Source of the DNA: Hyaloraphidium curvatum
Taxonomy: Eukaryota > Monoblepharomycota > Hyaloraphidiomycetes > Hyaloraphidiales > Hyaloraphidiaceae
DNA: 64,000 bases
NCBI GenBank assembly: GCA_025558095.1
Contig: JAIVFI010000018.1
Span: 310,001-374,000 of the forward strand
Reading direction: 5' to 3'
The translations under genes were made by a program, and so were the position numbers. Shown here piece after piece: positions 51,137 to 62,083 of this stretch. Below the pieces are notes generated by a model. That model searched no databases, was not told the DNA's origin, and was given only the letters and a program-made list of their open reading frames with translations. The stretch's first letter is position 1; each line of letters starts with the position of its first letter.

Positions 51137-54122
51137 TCAGCTCCTGCTAGCGCCAACGTACTTTGCCGGGGTCTCGAAGCTCTTCTCCTGCGCCCTCTCC
51201 GTAAAGCTCCCCGGCGTCGACGCCCCGCGGTACCGCAGCTGATCGACGCGGGATGGTCCGGGCGTGCGGGGTTCCGACGCCCGCTCGCCGGTCGGGCTGA
51301 CCGGCTCCATCGCAATGTCCGCTTCACGGTGAGCATCCATGAGGCTGGAGCCGGCATCCAGGGCCGCGTTGGTGAGGTCCTTGGCGCTCTTCACGACGTT
51401 GCCCAAGTTGATGCCCGAGCTGTCCATCGTGCTCGAGATCTGGCTCCCGATTTGGCGCGTCGTCTGCAGCACCAACGCTTTCGCAGGGCCCCAAAGCCCC
51501 GTCGCGGTCAAGACGTAGAACACGATACCCCCAAGAACAAGCAAGAAGACGTAGAAGGGATTCGAAAAGACGGCGACTGCCTCGTTCCAGCCGAGCGCAA
51601 CCATCAGGAGGATCATCCACGGCGGAACCTGCGCCGTGGCGTTCACCACCGCCCTCTTGGCATCGGTGAAGATGCCGTCCATGACGCCCTGGATCCTCGT
51701 GAAGAGGTCGTCCATCTTCGAATCCGTCAGCAGCCGAAGCGACTCCGCCGAAACCGCGTCCTCGCTCCCCAAGAACTCGTTGACCGTCGACGGTTCGACC
51801 CCGACGGTCTGGAATAGCCCAAACATCCTGTTTGTCGCCTCGCGGGCCACGCGGAAGGCGTCGTCAATGTCGTCCCCGGGTTTCCAGACCCGCGGCACGC
51901 CGTGTTCGTCGTACCGAAACTCGCGCTCGAAGCTGCAACGATTCGCGTTCAGTCGAGGAATACGACAACATGCGTTCACAGGACCCACCGGTTGCGGAAA
52001 CGCGACAGCATGTTGATGTCGGACATCTCGTCGCCGATCCGTTTGCGCAGCAGATCCCACGCGCTCCGCTTCAGCTTCGAGTCCGCGGCGATGGTTTCGT
52101 CGGTGCCCAAGTCCAGCTCTGAAGTGACGCTGTCAAACGGCATCCGGGCGCGCACCAGGGTTGAAACTCACGGCCCGCACGCTCCGTAAGCTTGGCAACG
52201 CAGGCATCTGTTGTCTCGGTAAAGACCTTCCAGATGTCCGCCCACATGCTGGGCTCTCCCTTGTTCATCAGCCCCGTGACCAGGTCAGACAGGTTTGCGG
52301 CGATTGTTTTCTGTTTCGGGCAGTTCAATGAGCGCCACTCACGCCCGCGACCAAACACACCTCCTGCAACTCGATGGATCGCTTCAGCTCCTCCTGCCGC
52401 ACAGCGTTGCCGTGCTCCAGCAAATCGTCCTCCAGTTCGCGCATCATTTCATCGTACGTCCAATCGGTGCCTTGCAGCACCGACTCGGCGGCCACCTTGG
52501 AAAAGTGGTCCAAGATCTCGCGCTGCACAGCGCGCAACTGGGTCGCAAAGTCCAGGCCAGACTGGGCGGAAGAGCCGCCGGCCTGCGCCGACGGGTCCAG
52601 CTTCTGCTTCAGCGTCGCCTTGAACTGGGCCACGCACGAGCGCTGCAGGTTTTTGAGCTGAGCCTGGTGGATCAGCTTCAGCTCGCTGTTCATCTTGGCG
52701 CCAAAGTCGGCGCGCTTCTTCTCGTAGACGTCCTTCTGGTATCGTTGCGCATCTTCGTCGAACTTGTCTGAAACATACACAGTAAGGTGGAATTCACTTT
52801 ACCGCGCCGTTGCGCGAACGAACCTAGGCAGAATGCCTTGAGGCCGCCGATTCGGTTGCCCAGCTCGTTGACCACCTGTCCCTTGTCCACCGCTTCCCGA
52901 ACCTCCCTGATCCCGCCCAAAAAGTCGTTCGTCCAAACCTCGCTCATGATCTCGTCGCAGCGGTACTGGGCCAGGAGCTCCTGCTGCGTTGGAAGATCCA
53001 GGTCCCGGTTGCTCGTGATCGTCGACCAAACGTCCTCCGCGTAGCGCGGGAACCCGTCCGCGGGGATGTGCTTGTGGTACTCGCGTTGGAAGACGTAGTC
53101 CGGGTGGCTCGGGTTCCGGAAGCGCCCCCGCAGGGCCACGCAGGCCTCCTCAAAATCCTGGGGATTGTTGTACTTGTGCGGCAGCGAGGTGAACTGGAGG
53201 TCGAAAAAGTCCGTGATCCGCGTGTTCTCCAGGCCTTTGGGCTTGCTGATGCTGTCCCACAGCTTCTTCAGATCGTCTTGCAGAATCTTCCGAAGATTGT
53301 CGAAGGGTGTAACGCCAAGGTAGTCGCGGATGACGAACAACAGCAGCGTCTTGGGCGATCTGGGAAAGGCACCGACCGGTCAGCATACGGACAATACAGT
53401 TGACGCAGGCACACACCCTCGCTTCTCGAAAAGCTGGAGGTTGACCTCAAACACCGTCTTCAGCAGACCCATGTTGGCACCCTGGTACAGGCCGACCATG
53501 TGTTCCCACATGTTCATTATCACCACCTCGGCGATGGAGATGCAGAAGAGGGCGGTTTTCCGCTCAAAGTCCTGCTGTTCGCCGCGTTCCCTGCCATCGG
53601 CGCCTTCCACATCCATGATGATCAGCGGCCGCTCGTGGTCCTTGGCGCACCAGATGCCCTTGGTGGTCTGCCGCCGCTCCGCGTCCGACATGACGTCGAA
53701 CCGGGTCCCAAAAAGCCGGTTGAGCAGCGTCGACTTGCCCGTCGACTGCGAGCCAAACACGGCCAGCACGTTGTAGTCGAAACCGAGCTTCGACATGTGC
53801 CAAGGGTCCGCCATGACCTCGGCGATCCGCGGACTGGAGCGGAGCAGGCAAATGGAGTTCCGTGACACAAAGTGAAGCACGATACGAGGGCGGGGACGCG
53901 TTAGACACGCGTTGCAGAGCATTAAAGACGTGATTCCACCCACTTGAAGCCCTGGTCCTCGCCGATGAGCTGAATGAGCTGGCCCGGCTCGGGCGCTGGG
54001 ACGGGAGGGTCCGACGCAGTCGGGGCCGCAGACTCTGGCGGTGCCCCGCCGTCGACCATCCCGTCGACGGCCGTTTCGGCTCCGCCATCGGCGGCCGCGG
54101 CGTCGCCAGACCCCGAATCCAT
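51137..54122 (-). CDS. SEY1: SEY1/RHD3 dynamin-like GTPase of ER fusion (atlastin analogue)
   Basis: Exons 54122-53944, 53833-53417, 53359-52824, 52767-52361, 52310-52172, 52118-51989 and 51932-51137; 867 aa (yeast 776). Drives homotypic ER membrane fusion. P-loop GSQSTGKST at about residue 87, RRQTTKGIW switch region, [19 protein letters not shown], and the FVIRDYLG G4 motif. A long helical bundle follows ([35 protein letters not shown]). Then [16 protein letters not shown], and a membrane hairpin at about residues 704-745 ([15 protein letters not shown]...[15 protein letters not shown]), with a cytosolic tail. The first intron is 110 nt, long for this locus. The 65 bp upstream is shared with a divergent gene. 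Confidence 0.94.
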
Positions 54123-54187
54123 TTTTTTAGGGTTGCGGGGTCTGAGATGCGCGCTACAGGCCGCCGCACGGTACGGTGCGCCCGCCC

Positions 54188-55108
54188 ATGGAGGCCACGG
54201 CAAACTTCCGCTATCGAACGTCAAACGGAGACGACCAGGATGCTTTGTCCGTGGTCGTGAGGTTGAACTGCGCGGAGTGGGCAACGCTGCCGGAAGCCCA
54301 CTTGGTCGCGGCAACGGCGCCTCCGGATCTTCAGGAGCCGTTCACGATCTCGCTCCGTTCGACCGGGGGGGAAGGACTGGTTCTCAAACGCGTTTCGGTG
54401 GTTTCGAGCTGCTCGAAGCTGCATCTGTCGGTCAATGGCGGTGCCGAGACTGACGTCGCTGGCCGGCGAATGGAGGACGAAGACGCGGGAGACGCTGCCC
54501 CGGCAGTATACGAGGCCGAGCACGTTTGGGGCACATCTGCCGCTCAGTCGCCCGTCGATGTGCTGCGCCTTGCTTTCCCGCGTTCTCCCGGACAGGAGCC
54601 GCTACGAGTCTTTGTGATCGACGTTGAAGCCGGACCGCAGCAGAAGACCGCCTTCGGAGCCACGGACAACCTCGCGCGCGCGATGCTGCCGTTGCTTGCT
54701 GGAATGAAATCTCCACAGGGCATTCAGCCGCCTGCGGATGCTGCCCTGGTCGAGAAGCTGACGCAGGCCTTCGAGCGGGTGCTGGATGCACGATTGGCAG
54801 CCTTCGAGGCGAGGATAGATCGGCGGTTTACGGAGCTCCTCTCCAAGCTGGAAGCTCGGGACGCAAAGCAAGTCAGCGATCAACCGAGCTGGATGAGCGG
54901 GTCTTCCAGTCGACCGAGCTGGATTCCACCGGGCGTCGGAGCTGTCACGGATGGTCCGGCGTCAGCCAGCTCCGGTCCCGGATATCCTGCATTTGCCCCG
55001 CGCTCGTTCTCTTACGATTTGCCTTATGGGAGATATGAGAGCGCTCCGCGGATGCCGGGTGAGAAGCCCTCGGAGGTGCAGGAGATGAATCAGCTCTGCT
55101 TCCTCTGA
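54188..55108 (+). CDS. Coiled-coil protein, weakly PAAT (C10orf88)-like
   Basis: A single exon, 306 aa. The N-terminal 165 residues look beta-rich (LSVVVRLNCAEWATLP, FTISLRSTGGEGLVLKRVSVVSSC, VDVLRLAFPRSPGQEPLRVFVIDVEAG). Later come DNLARAMLPLLAGMKSPQG and an amphipathic helix (VEKLTQAFERVLDARLAAFEARIDRRF) likely to form a coiled coil, and a serine/proline/tyrosine-rich tail. The VSVVSS and DVLRL...VIDVE elements recall the PAAT family of ATPase-like regulators, but I cannot confirm this. Its position divergent to SEY1 carries no clear functional hint. Confidence 0.6.
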   Translation: MEATANFRYRTSNGDDQDALSVVVRLNCAEWATLPEAHLVAATAPPDLQEPFTISLRSTGGEGLVLKRVSVVSSCSKLHLSVNGGAETDVAGRRMEDEDAGDAAPAVYEAEHVWGTSAAQSPVDVLRLAFPRSPGQEPLRVFVIDVEAGPQQKTAFGATDNLARAMLPLLAGMKSPQGIQPPADAALVEKLTQAFERVLDARLAAFEARIDRRFTELLSKLEARDAKQVSDQPSWMSGSSSRPSWIPPGVGAVTDGPASASSGPGYPAFAPRSFSYDLPYGRYESAPRMPGEKPSEVQEMNQLCFL

Positions 55109-55122
55109 CGTGGGGTGTAGCT

Positions 55123-56218
55123 TCATTGCACGTGGAGTACATTCCCCTTCAGCACGTCCTCGATGTCTGCCCGGAAGATGCCGGCCGCAAAGCGCCCATC
55201 CACGTCGAACCAGGCCCCGACGCTCTTCTGGCAAGCTCTAGGCACCTCTCTGGGCCCGCTCGCCGGCGGCGGTATTTTCGAGAACCTGAAGTTTGCGGTG
55301 TAGTCGGCTGTTCTTCGGTCAAAGGTCGAGGACACGTGCACCCTCTGGATGTGCGGTAACTGTCGACGAAAAGAAATCAGGCGACCGTGGCCCGAATCCA
55401 CCGGTTCTTTGAACGTACCAGGGGATTGCTCTGCACGCCGACAAAGATGCAATCCTTCTCCACGAGGAGACCGTAGAGCCACATCGCGAGGACGAGGAGG
55501 AAGTAACTGACACACCGTCAGCTGATGGGAAACCGAGCCGGAGCTGCTCATACGCACGTTGCCACGGCGCTGCCCACGATCCACCGCGATTCCTGGAAAG
55601 GTACGAGGAAGGAGTAGCTCGAAGCCACCAGGGCGATCACGATCGCGACGTAGCCGAGCAGGAGCTTCCTGTTCGAGTGGGTGTTGTCCTCCGCGAACCC
55701 CGCTTCATCAATCAGCATCTGACCGACAGAAAGAAAGAGGCGTTTATCAAGGCTTGAAGGGTAGCTCCGCAGGTAAACCCACGCTCCGAACCGCGTCGTC
55801 CAGCGCGCTCTTGACCTCTGCGATGCTCAGCAGGTTCACCTTCAACGGAAATCGTTCTGACACAATGGAAACACGGGCCGGCCGACGTCAAAACGCGCTT
55901 CCGAGGTGAGCAATCGGCGCCGAACTCACCGCACTTCTGAATCCACGGGAGCGCGTCGTACTCCCGCTCCTCGGCTTCCTTCTCCTCCCTCAGCTTCCTC
56001 GCCGCGTCCTCCTCTGCCAGCTGTTCCGGCGTCATCATGCTCAACGCCCGCAGGAACCACAAGCGCGTGCGCTCCATAAATGTCCGTTCCGGGGCGACGA
56101 CCACCTCCGCCCAATCCTGGCCCTCCGGGGCCACTTCCGTCCCCTCGTTTGGAGAGCTGTCGCTTGGCCGATCCGAATCCGACCCCGCCGGCCCTGCTTT
56201 CGCCTTTCGTTTTGCCAT
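55123..56218 (-). CDS. SPC2: Signal peptidase complex subunit 2 (SPC2/SPC25)
   Basis: Exons 56218-55930, 55856-55783, 55718-55558, 55506-55419 and 55359-55123; 282 aa. Accessory subunit of the ER signal peptidase that links it to the Sec61 translocon. A charged cytosolic N-terminus of about 95 residues precedes the family core: LKVNLLSIAEVKSALDDAV, MLIDEAGFAEDNTHSNRKLLLGYVAIVIALVASSYSF (first membrane segment), VPFQESRW, then YFLLVLAMWLYGLLVEKDCIFVG (second), and a C-terminal beta domain (RVHVSSTFDRRTADYT, KSVGAWFDVDGRFAAGIFRADIEDVL). All four introns are needed for this continuous fit. The annotated ATG is the first after a long C-tract. Confidence 0.9.
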
Positions 56219-56219
56219 A

Positions 56220-56236
56220 GGGGGGGGGGGGGGGGG
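56220..56236. repeat. 17-nt G tract next to the SPC2 start codon
   Basis: An uninterrupted run of 17 G on the plus strand (C on the SPC2 sense strand) ends one base before the SPC2 ATG. Homopolymers of this length are prone to indels and sequencing error. Confidence 0.9.
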
Positions 56237-56422
56237 CACGACGCGATGTCGCGATGTGGCCGAGTCATCACTCACTCACGCCGCGGCCGCGCGTTCACCT
56301 GAGGCGTTTCGCAAAGAGTCCGTTGCCAAAGACTGGCGGAGCCGACAGGACTAAAGGAGCCTACAATGCACGAAGGACACAGTGTTGCCAAAGACAGACG
56401 AAGGCTACAAAACGACAGGAGC

Positions 56423-59400
56423 CTACAAGACACGAAGAACCACGGGGTAGTACTCGCCCGACTCTGTCCCGCCCACGTAAGACGGTTTGCTCGGCGTGCC
56501 CTCTGTGTTGTACGCAACGAGGTAGAGCTCGACCCTCCTTCCGCCTGGGACTTGCGGCCCGAACACGGCGGTGTTGATCGAGGTCGTTATTCCGAAGTAG
56601 GTCGACCAGGCGGGGGAGAAATCCCACGTCCGGAGAACGGCGCCGTTCCCCAGTAGCTGAATCTTGGCGATCGGGTGCGGAGTGCCGTAGGCGCCGTACT
56701 CGGACTCGGAGTTCAGCTCGCCCTGGATCAAGATGTCGGTGCCATACACGACGGATGCACCGGCAGCAGATCTCCAGTCGCCGTCCTTGCCGATGAGGTT
56801 GTCCCGCTCGCTTCCCCAAATGTCGTAGCGGCCGACCTTGTAGATGAAGGCATCCATTCCAATCTTGGCCGAGTGCGCGGGGTGGAACGGGGCCGCCAAG
56901 GTCGTTCCGTACCACATCTGGAGACAAGTGAGTTAGGCGATGCGCGGATGAGCGGATGCATGCGAGTCTGACTGACCGGTGCGGGCGTGTACGTCGGATT
57001 CGATCCCAGAGGAAAGTCCACCTCGATATGGATGTTTCCAAAATAGATGTGGGCTTCGGTGAAGAAGCGCACCGACACGGGGCTCTGGCTGCGTTGCAAA
57101 TCTCCGATAGCGATCTCGACGACCATGGGATATCCGCCGGTGAAGTCAAAGATGCGATCTTGCGTCAGGCTCCCCTCGACTGGCGGGGTCAGGAACGTGG
57201 CCACCCTGTTGACCAGCACAAAGTCCGAAGTCCTGATCGACGTATCTTCCCACGAATGCACCGTAAAGTGGAGGCGGGCGCGCACGGCCCCGGCCAGTGA
57301 GTCGGGAATGGGCACCTGGAAGGTAGCCTCGTCGTGATCGAGCGTCGTCGAGTTCAGTATCGTGGCTTTGTAGTTGTTGACTACGGCATTTCGTCCGTTC
57401 GGGCCGTCGAAACCGAAGTTATCCCAGTGTATCAGGCCCATGGGATCCTGGTCCAGGACGTTGTAACCATAAGTATTGAACTGGACTTGCCCTCGATCGA
57501 ACGGCAGGTTCAGCGTCGCATTGAGCACCATGTTGCCGTCGATCGTGGCCGAGAAGAAAGTGCGGGAGATCTTGACGACCCACTTTCTTCTCACGTTCCT
57601 CTGCAAGCAAGGGGGGTGAGTTCGTTGCCATGGCCCAATGCTGTGGGCAGACACCTACAACAAGAGAGAAGCCGTCACCAACCCTATCCAAGCTCGGGAA
57701 TTCCGTGTTCCAACCAGTTTCCACTATCTTTTGCGGTTCCCCTTGGGCATCAAAGAAGAAGAGAGCGAGGTTCTGGTCCTGCTGCCGGAAACGAAGCATG
57801 TTGATCGGCGCGCCTGCGCTGTTCTCCAGGTTGATATGGGTGTTGAGATCAAGCGGGTATCCGTGATCCGGGATCAGATCAAGGTACCAAGCCTGGCGAT
57901 GGAAGCTGCCGTCGAGATCGAACACGACCGTGCCTGTCCGTCCAGCGAAATCTGCAGTGTGGTAGTTGAGCGGGGCGCCGAAACGAGCCACGAAGGAAGC
58001 CCACCAAAGATGGCCCGGGGACGACAGACAACGAGCCCGCGATCGCAGCGGTCCGAAGGCGAAGAAATAAGATTGTGCGCGTGCAGCTGTTGGTCTGCGT
58101 TTGGTGTGAGATTGCCAAGCGATGATGCAGCCCGCATAGCTTACTGAGGAAGGTTGCGCCGATGGTGGGCACCACGCATTGACTGAAAGCCGTGTTCATG
58201 TCTCTCTCGAGAAGCTCCCCGGGTCCTTGGTTGAAGTCGGCAAAGAAGCCGGTCATCTGCTGCCTGAGCGCATTCACGCGCGTGCTGTCGCTGGTGAACG
58301 TGATCGTGGCGCTCTTGTCGCTGGGCGTGCCGTCCGACATGAGGCTGCGGATGTATGCAAAGTACGTTTTAAGGGGATCCAGGGGTTGGAGGTTGACGGC
58401 CGCATAAGGCGTGTACAGATTCAGGCCAGGGGTGCCAACGACGCCCCAGCGCACGACGAAGCCAGTAATGCCGAAGCGGTCGAAGCGGTCCGGATCCCAA
58501 GCCTGCGGGATGGGGTTGTTGTCTCCGTAGCCGCCAAAACCCTCTTCCCACGTAAGCTGCGCCATGAACTCGTCCGGCAGGACCTGGAAAAGAAACGGAT
58601 CGTGAGGGATGAGGATGCTTGCATCCTCGCGCATCCCACCTTGACGTTCGTCGGCACAGGAACATTGAGATTGACCCGAGGTGGATCGAGGTCTGGCGGC
58701 GAAGGCGGCAGGGGGAAGATGGTGACCGACTGCGTCGGAAGCACGGCAAGGGTTGTTGTGGCCACCACGGTCGTCGTTGTCGGCAGCGTCTGCACGTCGT
58801 CGAAGGTTGGGGCCGAAGCGCAGGCCACCTCCCTCGCGATGCCGCTTGGAGTTCCGATGCACAGGTTGGTTTGCATCACCTGGATCCTCTCGTCCGCTCG
58901 GAAGGTGAAGAGCTGCTCCGGGCGGACGGTCCGCATGTCGGCGCCGTTCGGGGACAGCACCAACGATCCCCTTGGGACCGCGGGGGGCGAGACGAAGTGG
59001 CGTTCGCCGAGACCGTGGGACGCATCCCGGCGGTAGACGTTGCTGCGGGCCTGCCGGGCAACCTGGAGCTGGGGCGGGCACGCGGCGGTGATGAAGGCTC
59101 CGGTGCCGGTGCGCGTGAGGCAGCTGCCTCCGGTGCGGTCGATGACGGCAAGGTCTGGGAAAGAGCCGGTGAGTTGGCCGCGGTGGGGATAGGATGCGGT
59201 GTACGTACAGACTCCGGATGAGCATGTTCCCTGCGGTCCGTAGCAGTAGCGCTGGAAGAGCGTCGCTTCCGCAGTTGTCGACACCGTTCGGCACTGCTGG
59301 TTGTTGCATCCCAGGGGCTGATGGGCCAGCACTTGGTAGAGGTAAATCGGTTGGCCGACGAGGAGGGGTGTCGGAAGGCTCGTCGCTTTCGCGCTCGTCG

Positions 59401-60139
59401 TGGTCATCTTTTTCGTCACCACTTTGCGCCGAGTTGTAGTCTTTCGCCTCCGCGCCGTCGTCTTCCTGCGCTTGGCGGTCGTGCGTCGGAAGCCCTTCTT
59501 GGTCGTCTTCTTCGCCTGGCGAGCGAGGAGACGGTGTTCCTCGGCAGGAGCATCTTCCGGCGAAACCATGGTCGTCTTCTTGACCCGCCGAGCAAGGAGA
59601 CGGTGTTCGTCGGCAGGACCATCGTCCAGCGAAACAGTGGAGCTTGCAGCGTATTTGGAAGCATCGGCGACCTCGCCAAGGATCCAGGCGGCGACGGTTC
59701 TCGTCAATTCCGCCCACTGAGCCCGCGATGCACTGTAGGCCTTGTTCAGCATCCCTCGCAGCCCTGTGCCGTACTGCAGACGATAGAAATCCGCCAGCAG
59801 CTTCTCGTTCCTCTCATCGATGATCTTCTGTCGCATCTTCTTCGCTTCTGGGTCCATTAATGCCCTCCGCTCGAGCGCGCGTTTCCGGAACAGCTGGTCT
59901 CGCGCGTTTCCCTCGGCCCGCGCAGCCTCCCCGGCCCGGAAGGCCTCCCAATCGATCTCCAGCTTCAGTCGCTCCCGCGCTGCGCGCCTGTCCACGCGCA
60001 TATCGTCGGGAACGTCGCGCGGGTGCATGTCATGCACCGCCGGGGTCGTGGGTGCGGCATCCCCGCTGTCGGCTCGGGCAGCCGCGGAGAGCAGGCTTAA
60101 CTGCGCCGAGACGACGAGGAACAACGCAACGAGGCGCAT
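56423..60139 (-). CDS. Large secreted protein: basic repeat region, Fn3-like domain and beta-sandwich C-terminus
   Basis: Exons 60139-58640, 58583-58145, 58094-58005, 57951-57683, 57600-56977 and 56917-56423; 1138 aa. The signal peptide is MRLVALFLVVSAQLSLLSAAARA. A charged helical segment is followed by two imperfect repeats (SLDDGPADEHRLLARRVKKTT / SPEDAPAEEHRLLARQAKKTT; both under 22 residues) and a threonine- and lysine/arginine-rich tract. A cysteine-containing region and a threonine/proline linker lead to an Fn3-like domain near residues 500-610 (AWDPDRFDRFGITGFVVRW, DPLKTYFAYIRSLMSDG). Then an extended domain with DFNQGPGELLERDMNTAF, RTGTVVFDLDG, WYLDLIPDHGYPLD, and a C-terminal beta-rich segment. 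Probably a cell-surface or extracellular protein, possibly proteolytically processed. I know no name for this architecture. Confidence 0.66.
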
Positions 60140-62083
60140 CGTGGGGCCCCGGCCACCGGGAGCGAGGAAATGACTTGAGGGCGACCGTCGGCGTCAGCAC
60201 AGCCAGCGGTTTTGGAGGATTGCGGCGTCGGCGGCGGGGGGACAAACGCCGAAACGAGGGTCGGATGCCGCAACTCTTTCCATGCATCGAAGTGAAATTC
60301 CGGTTGAGCATACGTACATGATCGACCTTGCTTTGTCTCCGTGCCTTTGGGGCCAAGCGACAGCACACCTCATGCAGGGGCAACAGGCCAGGGAGCAACG
60401 CAACGCCACCTTCCGGTAGTTCATTCTTGTGGTAACTAGGGAAAGACGGATGCATGCAGTCGTGCCGTGAGGATTACGGTAGTCCGCTGCCAGTTAGAAA
60501 TCGGAACAACAACAAAACCACAGACCCCCCGGCGTCGCCACTTTCAAAGGCCCTAGTGCGGGCGGTTCGGAAACACCGGGCCCAGGAAACCCGCATGGCC
60601 GCTCTCCAGATGTAGCGACGCGGCAACCGTTACCGTCGTGGCAGTCCCCAACGCAACCAGCAAGGCAGCTCCACCAGCGCCACTGCACCTGCAAAAGCAA
60701 ACCAACTTTTCCTACCTCCGGCGCTACATCGCAGACGACTTCTATATTCAGTGTTGCCTTTTGAACACCTTTTTGAAGAATGGTCCCGTCACCAAGCTAC
60801 AGGTCAAATTCAACTCCAGATCCCGCCTTGCCTCTGCTTCCAGCCGCGCCTGCTCCTGTTTCAACGCTCCCAAGTCCGTCTCCATTCGCCGCAAAGTCCG
60901 CCCAATCCTTTCCACTTCCCTCTAGAGTTCATGGATTGATGAGCTCGCTTCGACATTCGGTCGCCGTCGTGCTGCATCCGTCCCTAACGTCCGTGCGCAG
61001 TTTGATGCTCCATTGTCATGCACAGAGGGGGTTTGTGGTCCGGAGACGTTCCGAGATGGCAAAGGCGGGATTTGAAGCGCGTTCGCGAGGAAGAAGTGCG
61101 AACGCAGACCGCGGTCCAGAACAGCACAGCACGTCACCCTCGACGACCTCACCCTCAGCTCGTAATGCCGCACCGATATACGGTGGAGAACAGCGCGGCT
61201 GTCAGTAGTCTCTTACGCGATTCCTGGTTCCACCCCTGGGATGGCAGTACGGGCTCGCGCGTGGACCGTGGCCCGAAAAACTGGAAACGAACTGCCGAGC
61301 GAACTCCCCTCCCCGACCTGCACACGCATCCCGCTTAAACGGCACCTAGGCGGCGCCAGGAGCATCTCGGAAGGCGATGCCGACGGCGCGGCTCCGTTTT
61401 GCGCCCGATCGTCGTCGCTACGAGGACCGAAGTGCCGCGGTTGTGTCGAACCGCTGCGCTCCCGTTTCGCGACGTGCCATGGCAGGCATTCCACAGAAAG
61501 ATGGCCGAGCTCCCAGAATTCCACGTCGGAAAACGACTCGAGGGGATCTCGGCCGCTCAGAAGCCGATTCTGGGGAACCCGCACCGCATCGGTTTGGCGC
61601 TAGACCGTGTCGCCCCGCCAGAGCACTGCAAGCGATGGATCCGGCGGTCGCGGCTCTCCTCCTCTCGAGCTCAATGGATAAAGTGCTTTGCCCGCGGGTA
61701 TATGGAGCCGCCGCGCTGCCAACCGCCGGCGCGCGGACGGTGCGGCGCCCGAATCCCTCAGCTGGTGGCCGAATCGAAAAAGGTGCAAAGGGCGGCGCGA
61801 GTTCCTTCGGGTCTAATAGTTCGGCCGGAGTGGAGTAAGGAGCCTTCGCGGATCCCGGGAGTCCGATCCCGCTTCGGCTGGTCCGAGCGCGCCGGAGTTG
61901 CCGGGACCCCCGGTCAATCGACTCGGGCTGGTGAAACCCCCGGCAACCAGGCGGAGCTCCCAGCGGCAGAAGGCCGGGAACTGTATGGAATCGGGCTTTT
62001 GGACGCGTGGCCTTGGGTTAGGCGGGCCATGTGGGCGCGGCGACCCGCACGCCGGCCCCCCAACCCGTGGCCCGCCCGCCACG
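60140..62083. other. Gene-free region of 1.9 kb
   Basis: The largest gap in the window, between two genes transcribed outwards from it. GC content is lower at 60300-61000. Open frames exist on both strands (for example 61213-61584 minus) but show neither family resemblance nor splice-supported extension. I found no tRNA B-box or repeat. It should hold the promoters of both flanking genes. Confidence 0.45.

Noticed and set aside
61213-61584. 123-codon minus-strand open frame in the 1.9-kb gap
   Set aside because: No motif, no splice-supported extension, and codon composition like other shadow frames.
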